Source of the DNA: Microbacterium marinum
GTDB taxonomy: Bacteria; Actinomycetota; Actinomycetes; Actinomycetales; Microbacteriaceae
Assembly: GCF_014204835.1 (NCBI RefSeq)
Contig: NZ_JACHMD010000001.1
Span: forward strand, 1,178,001-1,242,000
DNA length: 64,000 nucleotides
Direction: 5' to 3'
This document shows positions 56,114 to 64,000 of this stretch, piece by piece (the first letter of the stretch is position 1; each line of letters opens with the position of its first letter). The notes beneath the pieces are model-generated. The model had not been told where the DNA came from. It did not search any database and saw nothing but the letters and a program-made list of their open reading frames with translations. Position numbers and translations under genes: made by a program.

Positions 56114-58858
56114 GTGACCACCTCCATCCCCGTCCTGCCCGATGAGCCGCTCACGCTTCCTCGCGCCGCCATGCCGGCGCCTCGTCCGCCGTTGCCGCTG
56201 CTGACCGCGATCGTTCCCGTCGCGGGCGCGGTGGTGCTCTGGGCCGTCACCGGCTCCGTCTACGCGCTGTGGTTCGCCCTCCTCGGTCCGTTGATCGCCG
56301 TCGCCTCGATCGCGGACGGCGCCCGGAATTCCCGGCGTTTGCGGCGTCGCGACACCGCCGAAGCCGCGCGTGCCATCGACCGCACCCGACGCGAGGTCGC
56401 ACGACGGCACGACGTCGAACGGGAGGAGCGGTGGACCCGGCATCCGGACGTGCTCGGCTACCTGCGCCATCCCGCGTCGATCTGGCGGGCGGTGCCGGAG
56501 CGCGAGGGGGTCCTGGTCGTCGGTGCCGGGGACGGGCGCAGCGAGGTGAGGATCAGCGGTGGGGAGGGGGACCAGCAGGCGATCGACGTCCGCCGAGACG
56601 CCGCGCGCATCGCGCGGGTGCCTGTGCTGGTCCCGATGACGGCGGGAGTCGCCGTGATCGGCCCGCAGCCGTTCGCCGCGGCGGTCGCGCGCGGCTTGGC
56701 GCTGCAGGCGTGCCTGTGTCTGGCTCCCGGAAGGGTGCGGCTCGGCGACGAGGGCCCGTCGTGGGCGGATGCCGCGCCGCACCGGCACGCCGCCACCGGT
56801 CACCTCCTGCAGCTCAGCGAAGACGGCGGCCTGGTCGGCGCCGACGTGGACATCCCCATCGTCGTCGTCGCGGAGGGCGCGCCGCCCCCGCCGCGCTGCG
56901 CGGCTGTCCTCCGTCTGACCGGTCCGGCGCGGGCGAGACTCGACATCGACGGCCGCACGCACGATGTCGACGTCGAGCCGATCTCCCTCGGCCAGGCGGT
57001 TCAGGCAGCCAACATGTTGACCACGCGCGCGGAGAGCGCACTCGGTCATCGCGCAGGTGAGGCCCCGCTCCCACTCGACGATCTCATCCGTCTCGCGCCC
57101 GCTCCGCGCCCCGACGCGCTGGTGGCGTCCTTCGCCTCGGTGACGGCCGAGGCGCTCGCCGTGGACCTCGTCCGCGACGGGCCGCATGCCGTCGTCATCG
57201 GCGTCACCGGGTCGGGGAAGAGCGAACTCCTGACGTCGTGGGTGGTGTCTCTGTGCGCGCGTCACACGCCTCAGCAGGTCGCTTTCCTTCTCGTGGACTT
57301 CAAGGGAGGTCGCACCTTCGACCACCTCCTGCCGCTACCGCACGTCACCGGAGTGCTGACCGATCTCGACGAAGCGGCAGCCGTGCGGGCGATCGAGAGC
57401 CTGCGCGCCGAGGTGCGTCATCGCGAGCGGGTCCTCGGCGGCCTCGGCGCACGTGACGTGGCCGAGGCTGGCGACGCTCTCGGCCGGCTGGTGATCGTCG
57501 TCGACGAGTACGCGGCGCTCGTCGCCGCCCAACCGGGGCTCCATGACCTCTTCGGCGATCTCGCTGCGCGCGGCCGGGCGCTCGGCATCCACCTCGTCCT
57601 CTCGGCCCAGCGAGCCGCGGGTGTCTTCCGAGACGCCGTCCTCGCGAACGCGCCCTTGCGGATCGCTCTGCGCGTGACGGATGCCGCCGATTCTCGAGCC
57701 GTCCTCGGCGTCGACGATGCCAGCCGACTCTCGGGTCGCCCCCACGCCCGCGGTGTCGCCCTGATCCGGCGGGCCGGCGACACGGTGCCGCAGGCGGCGC
57801 AGGTCGCGCGCTGCGAGGGCGGGACGATCGAGGAGATTGCGGGGCGTGGCGGTGATCCGGCGCGGAGGCCCTGGCTGCCCGCCCTGCCACCCCGGATCGA
57901 CCTCGACGGCATCCGGCGCGCCGACGCCGTCGTCCTCGGGATCGCGGACGAGCCCGAGCTCCAGCGGCAGAGCCCCGTCGTGTGGCACCCGGCGGACACC
58001 TCGCTCGCGGTCATCGGCGGTCCGTCCAGCGGGCGTTCGAGCGTGCTCCGCACGATCGCGGACCAGACCGGCGCCGTGGTCATCCCGTCCGATGCGGAGG
58101 GCGCGTGGGACGGGATCACCCGGCTGGCCGACCTCCCCGCGGGGTCGACCGTCGTCGTGGACGATCTCGACGCCCTCGTCGCGCGGCTGCCTGGGGAGTA
58201 CGGAGCCCAGGTCCTCGACGCGCTCGAGAGCGCGGTGCGCGGCGGTCGAGCCCGCGGCATCCGGGTGTGCGTCTCGGCGCAACGCCTTCACGGAGGTGTC
58301 GCGCGGTTGATCGAAGGGATGCATCGCCGCGTGATCCTCGGGTTCGCATCCCGGGCCGATCACGTCGCCGCAGGAGGGGAGGCCTCCGACCACGTCGCGG
58401 ATCTCCCGGTCGGTCGCGGTCGGATCGGCCGCACCCTCGTGCAGTTCGCCGTCGCGTCGGACGAGGCGACGGTGCGGAGTGCCGGGGCGGGGAGCGTCTT
58501 ATCGTGGCAGCCCGGGCGTCGCGCCGCGGCCGTCGTGCTCCCGGCGGGGCGTCGCTCGAGGCGGCTGGTGGCCCAGTGGGAGAGCTGGGGTGTCGAGGTG
58601 GCGACGGTCGAGGGGGCGACCGAACTCCGCCGGGGGACGGTCCTCGTAGGACCCCCCGACGCGTGGCTCGCGCAGTGGCGGCTGCTCGCGCAGGCGCGCG
58701 CCGAGGCGGATCTCATCGTGGATGCCGCGTGCGCGGCGGAGTATCGCGCGCTCGTCGGTGCGCGCGACCTGCCGCCGTTCGCGCTGCCCGGAGCGGACCG
58801 CGCCTGGTGGAATGCGCCGGACCGGATGCCGCGACGTATCGTCCTTGCGGCGGACTGA
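56114..58858 (+). CDS. FtsK/SpoIIIE-type ATPase resembling EccC/EssC
   Basis: A 914-residue protein. Two N-terminal membrane helices (about 28-65) are followed by an FtsK/SpoIIIE ATPase with Walker A GVTGSGKS (363-370), the LLVDFKGGRTFDHL segment and Walker B VIVVDE (460-465). A second, degenerate ATPase module has GGPSSGRSS (about 635-643, Arg for Lys) and VVVDDLD (about 680). The layout is that of type VII secretion motors, but no WXG100 or other ESX genes are near. GTG start at 56114, where GATCCT (56102-56107) ends 6 nt upstream, so probably leaderless. Confidence 0.82.
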   Translation: MTTSIPVLPDEPLTLPRAAMPAPRPPLPLLTAIVPVAGAVVLWAVTGSVYALWFALLGPLIAVASIADGARNSRRLRRRDTAEAARAIDRTRREVARRHDVEREERWTRHPDVLGYLRHPASIWRAVPEREGVLVVGAGDGRSEVRISGGEGDQQAIDVRRDAARIARVPVLVPMTAGVAVIGPQPFAAAVARGLALQACLCLAPGRVRLGDEGPSWADAAPHRHAATGHLLQLSEDGGLVGADVDIPIVVVAEGAPPPPRCAAVLRLTGPARARLDIDGRTHDVDVEPISLGQAVQAANMLTTRAESALGHRAGEAPLPLDDLIRLAPAPRPDALVASFASVTAEALAVDLVRDGPHAVVIGVTGSGKSELLTSWVVSLCARHTPQQVAFLLVDFKGGRTFDHLLPLPHVTGVLTDLDEAAAVRAIESLRAEVRHRERVLGGLGARDVAEAGDALGRLVIVVDEYAALVAAQPGLHDLFGDLAARGRALGIHLVLSAQRAAGVFRDAVLANAPLRIALRVTDAADSRAVLGVDDASRLSGRPHARGVALIRRAGDTVPQAAQVARCEGGTIEEIAGRGGDPARRPWLPALPPRIDLDGIRRADAVVLGIADEPELQRQSPVVWHPADTSLAVIGGPSSGRSSVLRTIADQTGAVVIPSDAEGAWDGITRLADLPAGSTVVVDDLDALVARLPGEYGAQVLDALESAVRGGRARGIRVCVSAQRLHGGVARLIEGMHRRVILGFASRADHVAAGGEASDHVADLPVGRGRIGRTLVQFAVASDEATVRSAGAGSVLSWQPGRRAAAVVLPAGRRSRRLVAQWESWGVEVATVEGATELRRGTVLVGPPDAWLAQWRLLAQARAEADLIVDAACAAEYRALVGARDLPPFALPGADRAWWNAPDRMPRRIVLAAD

Positions 58859-58869
58859 CGGGGCGGGCG

Positions 58870-59859
58870 TCAGACGGTCGGGCGGATGACGCCCACGTCC
58901 CGCCCACCGCCGGTGATGGTGAGGGGGAGATCGGCGAGCATCGCCGCGACGTCGGCTGCGCCGAGGGCCCCCGCCCGCACCAGCAGGGTGAGCGCGGTGA
59001 CCGCCGATGCGCGACTGCTGCCATCCAGCATCTTCATCGCGACGGTCGTCCCGTCGGGGGCGATCATGATCATCACGCCCTCGGCTCCGTGCTTCGCGAA
59101 GACGCCGAGACGCTCGACGACCACGGTGTCGGGGAGGCCCGGCCCCTGGATGACCCACGGGTTCTCGCGTACAGCGCGGACCAATGCCCCCGCGGATCGG
59201 TGCAGCGCAAAGGGGGAGCGTTCAGACGATGCTCCGATGCGGTGCACCGCGCGGGCGAGCGCCTGCAGACTCATCCCGTAGACCGGGGCGCCGCAGCCGT
59301 CCGTCGCCGTCGCCGTGATCTTCGTCCCCGTGAGGCGTTCGATCACCTCTCGGGTGTGCACCTGCAACGGATGCATCGGGTCGAGGTAGGACGCAGGGTC
59401 CCACCCGCTGGCGGTGCAGGCCAGGAGCATCGCCGCATGCTTGCCCGAGCAGTTCATCCGCACGCGCTGAGGTCCGATGAGCTCCCGTGTCATGTCGTCC
59501 CGCGCCGCGGCATCCCCCGGCCACGACGGCGGGCACTGCAGCGCGTCCTCGCTCAGACCCGCCGTGGACAGGATGTCGGTGACGAGGGACACGTGCCGGT
59601 CTGTGCCCGAATGGCTCGCGGTCGCCACCGCCAGGTGCGCGCCCTCGAGAGCGGCACCGGCAGTGACGCTCGCCAGCGCCTGCAAGGGCTTGAGGGTCGA
59701 CCGCGGGAGGATCGGCTCATCGACGGGGCCGAGCGCGTTCACCACCGCGCCGTCCGGCGCGAGCACGATCGCGGAGCCACTGTGACGGGACTCCACGAAG
59801 CCGCTGCGCTCGACGACGGCGAGTTCCACGGCATCGGTCACGGCGAAGGTCTCAGGCAC
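58870..59859 (-). CDS. Asparaginase II family protein
   Basis: A 329-residue protein of the rhizobial-type L-asparaginase (asparaginase II) family: the SRSTLKP-like ILPRSTLKPLQALA segment, ATASHSGTDRH and MNCSGKHAAML with the conserved Ser/Lys/Cys residues. It would hydrolyse asparagine to aspartate and ammonia. GTG start at 59859; TAGGCT (59866-59871, minus strand) ends 6 nt upstream, so leaderless. Confidence 0.85.
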   Translation of the reverse strand: MPETFAVTDAVELAVVERSGFVESRHSGSAIVLAPDGAVVNALGPVDEPILPRSTLKPLQALASVTAGAALEGAHLAVATASHSGTDRHVSLVTDILSTAGLSEDALQCPPSWPGDAAARDDMTRELIGPQRVRMNCSGKHAAMLLACTASGWDPASYLDPMHPLQVHTREVIERLTGTKITATATDGCGAPVYGMSLQALARAVHRIGASSERSPFALHRSAGALVRAVRENPWVIQGPGLPDTVVVERLGVFAKHGAEGVMIMIAPDGTTVAMKMLDGSSRASAVTALTLLVRAGALGAADVAAMLADLPLTITGGGRDVGVIRPTV

Positions 59860-59936
59860 CGCACCAGCCTACCGACGCGTGCCCCTCGCCCCGGTCGAGC
59901 CGCGGCGGGGATCGCCCCCTGTGCGAGACTGACGAC

Positions 59937-60407
59937 GTGCACGGCGAACACCATTACCGACTGACGAGCCGCTGGACCGGCGATCGCGGCACCGGGACGA
60001 GCGGCTATCGCGACTACGACCGGGCCGTCACGATCCAGGTCGAGGGCAAGCCCGAGCTCCTCGCCTCCGCTGACCGCCCCTTCCGCGGTGACCCGGCGCG
60101 ATGGAATCCGGAGGACATGCTCCTGGCGGCGCTGTCGGAGTGTCACCTGCTGTCGTACCTGCACGCCTGCGTCACGGCCGGCGTCGTGGTCACCTCCTAC
60201 GAGGACGACGCGAGCGGGACCATGGTGCTCGATGGAAGGGGAGGCGGCGCCTTCCGCGAGGTCGTCCTGCGGCCGCGCGTCACCGTCGCCGACGCGGCCA
60301 TGATCCCGGCGGCGCACGCGGCCCACGCGCAGGCGAACGAATGGTGCTTCATCGCGAACTCCGTGAACTTCCCGGTTCGGCACGAGGCGACGGTCTCCGT
60401 CGCCTGA
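59937..60407 (+). CDS. OsmC/Ohr-family protein
   Basis: A 156-residue OsmC-fold protein, usually a thiol-dependent peroxidase against organic hydroperoxides. ALSECHLLSYLHACV carries the first conserved Cys and EWCFIANSVNFPV the second region. GTG start at 59937; GAGACT (59925-59930) ends 6 nt before it, so leaderless. Divergent from the asparaginase gene with 77 bp between the two starts. Confidence 0.85.
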   Translation: MHGEHHYRLTSRWTGDRGTGTSGYRDYDRAVTIQVEGKPELLASADRPFRGDPARWNPEDMLLAALSECHLLSYLHACVTAGVVVTSYEDDASGTMVLDGRGGGAFREVVLRPRVTVADAAMIPAAHAAHAQANEWCFIANSVNFPVRHEATVSVA

Positions 60408-60410
60408 GGG

Positions 60411-61190
60411 TCAGCGCCGCTCGTGCGGGAGGACCTGCTTCAGCCGCTCGACCGGGTTCTGTGCCGGCACCTCGTTATAGGCGTTCGCCAGCTCCTGGCC
60501 GGACAGAGCGTGAATGGCCGTCATGATCTCATCGGTGGCCTGCCGCCGCGCACGACCTGACGATGCGGGACCGTGCCCCGACAGGTCGATCGCTTCCCCG
60601 TAGCGGATCGTGACGCGCGGAGACAGCGCCGGCCACTTGGCCCCCACGGGCATCGCGTCGTTCGTCCCGCTGATGCCGACCGGCACCACCTTCGCACCGG
60701 TCTCGAGCGCGAGGAAGGCGACGCCGGTGCGCCCCTTGTACAGCCGCCCATCGAGCGAGCGCGTGCCTTCCGGGTACAGCGCGATCGCGCGGCCGGACTG
60801 CAGGATGCGGCGCTGCTGGTCGAGGGCGTCGAGCGCCGCCTGACCCGCACCACGACGCACCGGAGTCGCGCCGAGTGCGCGGAAGAAGCGGTTGCTGAAC
60901 CACCCTGCGAGGCCGCCGCCTTCGAAGTAGCTCGACTTGGCGAGGAAGTACACGGGGCGCGGAGCGAACAGCGGGAGCACGAAGGAGTCGATGAAGCTCA
61001 GGTGGTTGCTCGCCAGGATGATGGGGCCGCTGCGCGGGATGTTCGCGGCACCCTCGATCCGGGGGCGGTAGATGAGCCGGGCCAGGGGGCCGAGCCCCCA
61101 GCGGACGAGGTAGTACAGGGCGCCAGCGCGAGCGAGCTCGTCATCGGTCACCTCGGCGGGGGTCTCTGAGGGAGTCGTCGCTTCGGTCAC
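60411..61190 (-). CDS. PlsC-type 1-acyl-glycerophosphate acyltransferase
   Basis: A 259-residue membrane-associated acyltransferase: NHLSFIDSFVLP (HX4D catalytic motif), YPEGTRSLDG (EGTR substrate motif) and VVPVGISG. It should acylate lysophosphatidic acid or a related lipid. GTG start at 61190; TACCCT (61197-61202, minus strand) ends 6 nt upstream, so leaderless. The extension upstream is rejected. Confidence 0.88.
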   Translation of the reverse strand: MTEATTPSETPAEVTDDELARAGALYYLVRWGLGPLARLIYRPRIEGAANIPRSGPIILASNHLSFIDSFVLPLFAPRPVYFLAKSSYFEGGGLAGWFSNRFFRALGATPVRRGAGQAALDALDQQRRILQSGRAIALYPEGTRSLDGRLYKGRTGVAFLALETGAKVVPVGISGTNDAMPVGAKWPALSPRVTIRYGEAIDLSGHGPASSGRARRQATDEIMTAIHALSGQELANAYNEVPAQNPVERLKQVLPHERR

Positions 61191-61211
61191 CAGAAGAGGG
61201 TACTGCCATTT

Positions 61212-61231
61212 CCATGCCACCCCTGGCATGG
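61212..61231. repeat. 20-bp palindrome in a divergent intergenic region
   Basis: CCATGCCA and TGGCATGG (61212-61219, 61224-61231) around CCCC, between the divergent acyltransferase and FKBP genes. It is a candidate operator for an unknown regulator, or a simple hairpin. Confidence 0.4.
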
Positions 61232-61314
61232 CGCCGGGCGCCCGCACTCACACCCCGCTCTGAAGAAGATGGGGGAGGATGGGACGATCCCCTGCTTCGA
61301 TCGAGAGGTTTCTC

Positions 61315-62265
61315 GTGCGCCTGCGCCCCCTCGCTGCCCTGTCCGCCGCCGCGGTCTCCGCGCTCCTGCTGGCCGGTTGCGCCAGCGGTGAAGCCGCCCC
61401 GTCCCCCAGCGGGACCGCCGCCGCAAACCTGTGCGACGCCGCGGCCGCTTCGGGCAGCGCCTCGGACTCCGTGAAGGTCTCGGGCGACGTCGGCGAGGCC
61501 GCGGAGGCCACCTTCGACACCCCCATCGCGCCCGAGGACCTCGAGGTCACCGTGCTCGACGAGGGCGACGGCGAGGCCGTCGAAGCGGGTGAGTTCATCT
61601 CCTACGCGATGACCGCCTACAACGGTGAGACGGGCGAGCCGCTCGCCACCGTCGGTTACGAGCCCGGAGAGCTGCTGCCCTCGCAGCTGGCGGCCGACAC
61701 GATCCAGGGCCAGGTCTTCGGCTGCGGCCATGTCGGCAAGCGCGTCGTCGCGGCCTTCCCCGCGACCGAGAGCGCCGGTTCCGAGGTGTACGTGCTCGAC
61801 CTGCTCGGCACGGTGCCCACGGCGGCATCCGGCGATGCTCAGGAGCCCGTGGCCGGCATGCCGACCGTGAAGCTCGCCGACGACGGAGCGCCGTCGATCA
61901 CGATCCCGGAGGGCGACGCACCGACGGAGACCGAGATCGCCACCCTCAAGCAGGGCGACGGATATGAGATCAAGAAGGGCGACTACGCCCTGATCCAGTA
62001 CACCGGCGTCCGCTGGTCCAACGGCGAGACCTTCGACTCGACGTGGGACGGGGGCGCGCCCATCGCGTACCCGACGACCAACTACGTCGCCGGCTTCCAG
62101 AAGGCGCTCGAGGGGCAGAAGGTCGGTTCCCAGGTGCTCGTCGTCATCCCGCCCGCCGAGGGCTACGGCGAAGGCACCATCAACGAAGAGGACCTCAAGG
62201 GCGAGACCATCGTCTTCGTGGTCGACATCCTCGGGGGACAGGCGGCCGCAACCGGCACCGAGTGA
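61315..62265 (+). CDS. FKBP-type peptidyl-prolyl isomerase lipoprotein
   Basis: A 316-residue exported protein: signal peptide with lipobox LLLAGC (Cys near residue 22), a degenerate first domain (about 60-190) and an FKBP domain (about 200-315: GDYALIQYTGVRWSNGETFDSTW, PPAEGYGEG). It would fold proline-containing proteins outside the membrane. Start at GTG 61315 with GAGAGG 6 nt upstream; twelve codons further upstream are in frame but lack a ribosome-binding site. Confidence 0.87.
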   Translation: MRLRPLAALSAAAVSALLLAGCASGEAAPSPSGTAAANLCDAAAASGSASDSVKVSGDVGEAAEATFDTPIAPEDLEVTVLDEGDGEAVEAGEFISYAMTAYNGETGEPLATVGYEPGELLPSQLAADTIQGQVFGCGHVGKRVVAAFPATESAGSEVYVLDLLGTVPTAASGDAQEPVAGMPTVKLADDGAPSITIPEGDAPTETEIATLKQGDGYEIKKGDYALIQYTGVRWSNGETFDSTWDGGAPIAYPTTNYVAGFQKALEGQKVGSQVLVVIPPAEGYGEGTINEEDLKGETIVFVVDILGGQAAATGTE

Positions 62266-62311
62266 GGCGCCGGGCCGTTCATGACGCGCGCCCGCGGATA
62301 GGCTGAACGGC

Positions 62312-63394
62312 ATGCGGCGCGTCGTCATCCTCGGGTCCACAGGTTCGATCGGCACCCAGGCGCTGGATGTGATCGCGGCCAACCGCGATCGCTTCCAGGT
62401 CGTCGGGCTCGCCGCTGGCCGGGATCGCGAGGGCATGGCCGCGCAGGCCCGCACCTTCGGCGTCACCGACACCGCCCTCGGAGCGGAAGAGGCGGAGCAG
62501 CTGGTCCGCGCGGTCGACGCCGACGTGGTCGTCAACGGCATCACCGGGTCCGTGGGCCTCGGGCCGACGCTGGCGGCACTCGAGTGCGGACGAACCCTCG
62601 CCCTCGCCAACAAGGAGTCCCTCATCGTCGGTGGCGAGCTCGTCACCGCCCTCGCCGCCCCGGGGCAGATCGTGCCCGTCGACTCCGAGCACTCCGCACT
62701 CGCTCAGGCCCTGCGTGCCGGATCGCCCGACGAGGTGCGGCGGCTCGTGCTCACGGCATCCGGTGGCCCCTTCCGCGGACGTAGCCGAGACGAACTCGCC
62801 GAGGTGACCCCTGCAGAGGCGCTCGCGCATCCGACATGGGACATGGGGCGCGTGGTGACGACGAACTCCGCCACGCTCGTCAACAAGGGACTCGAGGTCA
62901 TCGAGGCGCACCTCCTCTTCGACGTGCCGTACGACCGGATCGACGTGACCGTCCACCCGCAGTCGATCGTGCACTCGATGGTCGAGTTCGTGGACGGCTC
63001 CACCATCGCCCAGGCCTCGCCGCCCGACATGCGGCTGCCCATCTCGCTCGCGCTGGACTGGCCCCATCGTGTCGCCGGCGTCGGCGCGCCGCTGGACTGG
63101 ACAACGGCATCGAGCTGGACGTTCGAACCGTTGGATGCCGCGGCATTCCCGAGCGTCGACCTCGCCAAACGCGTCGGCGGCGCGGGGAGCACTTACCCCG
63201 CGGTCTTCAACGCCGCCAACGAGCAGGCGGTGGACGCCTTCCACGAGGGGCGGCTGGGCTTCCTCGGGATCGTGGAGACGATCGCGCGCGTGGTGGACGC
63301 GCACGACGCCCCGGCGGACCTCACTCGCGAAGCGCTCGCCGACGCCGAGCGCTGGGCGCGCGCTGAAGCGGACCGGCTCATCGCGGCCCACTGA
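62312..63394 (+). CDS. dxr: 1-deoxy-D-xylulose-5-phosphate reductoisomerase
   Basis: A 360-residue NADPH enzyme making MEP in the non-mevalonate isoprenoid pathway. It shows the Rossmann start [40 protein letters not shown] and the [12 protein letters not shown] metal/substrate region. TAGGCT (62299-62304) ends 7 nt before the ATG, so probably leaderless. Confidence 0.94.
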   Translation: MRRVVILGSTGSIGTQALDVIAANRDRFQVVGLAAGRDREGMAAQARTFGVTDTALGAEEAEQLVRAVDADVVVNGITGSVGLGPTLAALECGRTLALANKESLIVGGELVTALAAPGQIVPVDSEHSALAQALRAGSPDEVRRLVLTASGGPFRGRSRDELAEVTPAEALAHPTWDMGRVVTTNSATLVNKGLEVIEAHLLFDVPYDRIDVTVHPQSIVHSMVEFVDGSTIAQASPPDMRLPISLALDWPHRVAGVGAPLDWTTASSWTFEPLDAAAFPSVDLAKRVGGAGSTYPAVFNAANEQAVDAFHEGRLGFLGIVETIARVVDAHDAPADLTREALADAERWARAEADRLIAAH

Positions 63395-63406
63395 GACGCG
63401 GTCGTC

Positions 63407-64000
63407 TCAGTCCGGCATCGGCCAGCCGCCCGCGCGCAGCGCCGAGCGAGCCGCGGCCTCGGCGTCGAACGGCGTCCGCACCCCGGCGATCTCTCGATAG
63501 TGCTGGTGGCCCGGCCCCGCCCACAGGATGGCATCCTGCTCACCGGCGAGAGTCACCGCGAACGCGATCGCGTCTTCGGGGGGAGTCACCTGATGGATGA
63601 CGGCGTGAGGGTCGGCATCCAGCGCGCCGGCGACCAACGCTGCCCGGATGGCGGCGGGGTCCTCCGAGCGGGGGTGCTGGTCGGTGAACACGACGATGTC
63701 GCTGCCGAGGGCGGCCGCGCGTCCCATGTCGGCGCGCTTGGTGGTGTCGCGGTCACCGTTCGCGCCGCACACCATGATCACCGAGCCCGGCGTGACCCGC
63801 CGCACGGCGGAGAGGGTCTTCTCGAAGGCGTCGGGGGAGTGTCCGAAGTCCAAATACAGCGCCGGGCCGCGCGCGCCCGACAGGCGCTGGATCCGGCCGG
63901 GGAGGTGCGCGTCGATCCGTGCCCCGCCGATGAGGTCGGAGATGCGCCTCCACTCGAAGCCCGCCTCCAGCAGCATCACGATCGCGAGGGCGGCATTGGA
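63407..64000 (-). CDS. MurE-like Mur ligase, C-terminal part
   Basis: The last 197 or so codons of a Mur ligase whose start lies beyond the window; the frame is open to position 64000. The C-terminal domain is clear: YLDFGHSPDAFEKTLSAV, VCGANGDRDTTKRADMG and TDQHPRSEDPAAIRAAL. In MurE enzymes that add diaminopimelate the last segment reads DNPR; here it is DQHPR, so the amino acid added may differ. Ends 12 nt from the dxr stop, convergent with it. Confidence 0.8.
   Translation of the reverse strand, partial: SNAALAIVMLLEAGFEWRRISDLIGGARIDAHLPGRIQRLSGARGPALYLDFGHSPDAFEKTLSAVRRVTPGSVIMVCGANGDRDTTKRADMGRAAALGSDIVVFTDQHPRSEDPAAIRAALVAGALDADPHAVIHQVTPPEDAIAFAVTLAGEQDAILWAGPGHQHYREIAGVRTPFDAEAAARSALRAGGWPMPD

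Overview
The window is high-GC actinobacterial chromosome. Gene order, the recurrent TAnnnT -10 boxes placed directly in front of start codons, GTG starts, and the block argS-lmeA-lysA-hom-thrC-thrB-rho-prfA ... prmC-sua5-tagO-atpIBEFHAGDC all fit the family Microbacteriaceae, most likely Microbacterium. This placement rests on gene order and protein features, not on a database match.

Layout. Positions 1-5070 (minus) hold the start of an M4 metallopeptidase and a complete oligopeptide-type ABC importer operon (lipoprotein, two permeases, two ATPases) with 4-nt stop/start overlaps throughout. Positions 5169-15713 hold housekeeping and stress genes: alpha/beta hydrolase, AhpD-like protein, tyrosine phosphatase, arginase-family protein, PspA, a TPM-domain protein, a DUF3097 protein, trmB, a CPBP-like membrane protein, small proteins, a PPOX-fold protein, and an SMR-family guanidinium exporter under a recognisable guanidine-III riboswitch.

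Positions 15753-24365 form an accessory island of about 8.6 kb with visibly lower GC. It lies between the exporter terminator and the 3' end of a tRNA-Arg(CCG) gene, and a 10-bp direct repeat is found at both ends. Its centrepiece is a minus-strand cassette: an excisionase-type HTH protein, a PIN nuclease-kinase-zinc ribbon fusion, a TerY-like vWA protein and a PP2C phosphatase. It looks like a TerY-phosphorylation triad in which the kinase has captured a toxin-antitoxin PIN/HTH pair. The island also carries a 563-residue S1/coiled-coil protein with a small charged partner, a divergent GIY-YIG-like nuclease, a DUF3263-like small protein, a gene behind a perfect actinobacterial LexA box, and two small genes that look frameshifted.

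Positions 24517-36331 hold a CoA-pyrophosphatase Nudix enzyme, NAD(P)-binding, SGNH-hydrolase and transglutaminase-like proteins, a GAF histidine kinase, argS, an LmeA-like protein, and the lysine/threonine genes. Positions 36498-46688 hold rho with a long low-complexity N-terminus, prfA, a C-S lyase plus a cysK-cysK-cysE cluster, prmC, sua5, a TagO/WecA-type transferase and an AtpI-like protein. Positions 46782-53619 hold the complete F1Fo ATP synthase operon, ending in a strong terminator. Positions 53687-64000 hold yaaA, a DUF4870 protein, PP2C, an orphan EccC/FtsK-like ATPase, asparaginase, an OsmC protein, a PlsC-type acyltransferase, an FKBP lipoprotein, dxr, and the C-terminal part of a MurE-like ligase cut by the window end.

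A window-wide theme is leaderless transcription: at least a dozen genes have a -10 hexamer ending exactly 6 or 7 nt before the start codon, so transcription should begin on the start codon itself. I used this to choose several starts and to find a 59-residue gene.
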